60,278 nt of DNA. Origin: Synergistaceae bacterium (GTDB lineage: Bacteria; Synergistota; Synergistia; Synergistales; Aminobacteriaceae). Location: contig JAFSXR010000018.1 of the NCBI GenBank assembly GCA_017443985.1, positions 1 through 60,278 of the forward strand. The letters run 5' to 3'. The notes beneath the pieces are model-generated. The model was not told the DNA's origin and made no database searches. It saw only the letters and a program-made list of their open reading frames with translations. The translations under genes were made by a program, and so were the position numbers. Of this stretch, positions 60,264 through 60,278 are shown one piece after another (position 1 is the stretch's first letter; the number at the start of each line of letters is the position of its first letter).

Positions 60264-60278
60264 GGCAAAAACCGAAAC

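Overview
The window is a dense stretch of bacterial chromosome, moderately AT-rich and full of AAAATTTT runs. It encodes lipid A/Kdo assembly (WaaA), a Wza-like exporter with a YjbH-like outer-membrane protein, an acetylase-type diaminopimelate pathway, a CheV chemotaxis protein, a clostridial-type single-chain PurL, a YedF-like protein and FMN-bearing exported flavoproteins. Together these suggest a diderm anaerobe. My best inference is Synergistota or a close relative (moderate confidence; there is no rRNA or marker set here to prove it).

Layout. 1-2 kb: ParA-like ATPase plus an acidic partner. 2-10.4 kb (+): an RpiB-Upp fusion, then envelope precursor genes (WecA-like, WecB, MurA, UppS, CdsA), interrupted by an Rpn-type nuclease gene, a P-loop/Gls24-like gene and a family 4 uracil-DNA glycosylase. 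10.4-10.8 kb: an IS200/IS605 remnant that keeps an apparent TnpB guide-RNA (omega RNA) scaffold but no protein. 10.8-15.7 kb (+): dapA-dapB-dapH-N-acetyl-DAP deacetylase-lysC. 15.8-19.8 kb (-): ion channel, RpoD, an unknown gene and CheV. 20-28 kb: WaaA (+), a 1008-residue protein that I read as Sm-like, two cold-shock-like barrels and a C-terminal HEPN domain (-), and PurL (-). 28.3-35.3 kb (-): a long probable operon with an Mrr-like protein, RimO, PgpA, PncC, PepSY, two unknowns, an S1 protein, DUF501 and ComB. 35.6-38.8 kb (+): a frameshifted FMN-binding protein next to a flavoprotein reductase carrying three FMN-binding domains. 38.9-47.1 kb: YdjM-like, CobU, an FbpABC-type transporter, MiaB, an unknown and PurB. 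47.6-52.4 kb (+): YjbH-like, Wza-like and a DUF4177 protein. 52.4-60.3 kb: tRNA-Pro, SSS symporter, tRNA-Gln, YedF-like, Hpt, AEC permease, MetA (predicted acetyltransferase), an unknown and a toxin-antitoxin module whose toxin carries an internal TGA.

Two dispersed repeat families cut across this gene content. The first is a heptamer family (TTAGGAG / CTCCTAA), present at a dozen or more sites. It lies between genes, supplies ribosome-binding sites and terminator-like inverted pairs, forms C-terminal tails (ELGIRS, ELGVRN), and is inserted in frame three times in PurL and once in the Mrr-like gene. The second is a roughly 120-bp intergenic element with the core CTAC-N8-CTAC, seen at four sites, two of them directly after a hairpin and T-run that follow a TATAAT box. 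A solitary 32-bp type I-C-like CRISPR repeat overlaps the end of the symporter gene. The strongest leads for something undescribed are the HEPN/cold-shock protein, the orphan guide-RNA element and the two repeat families.
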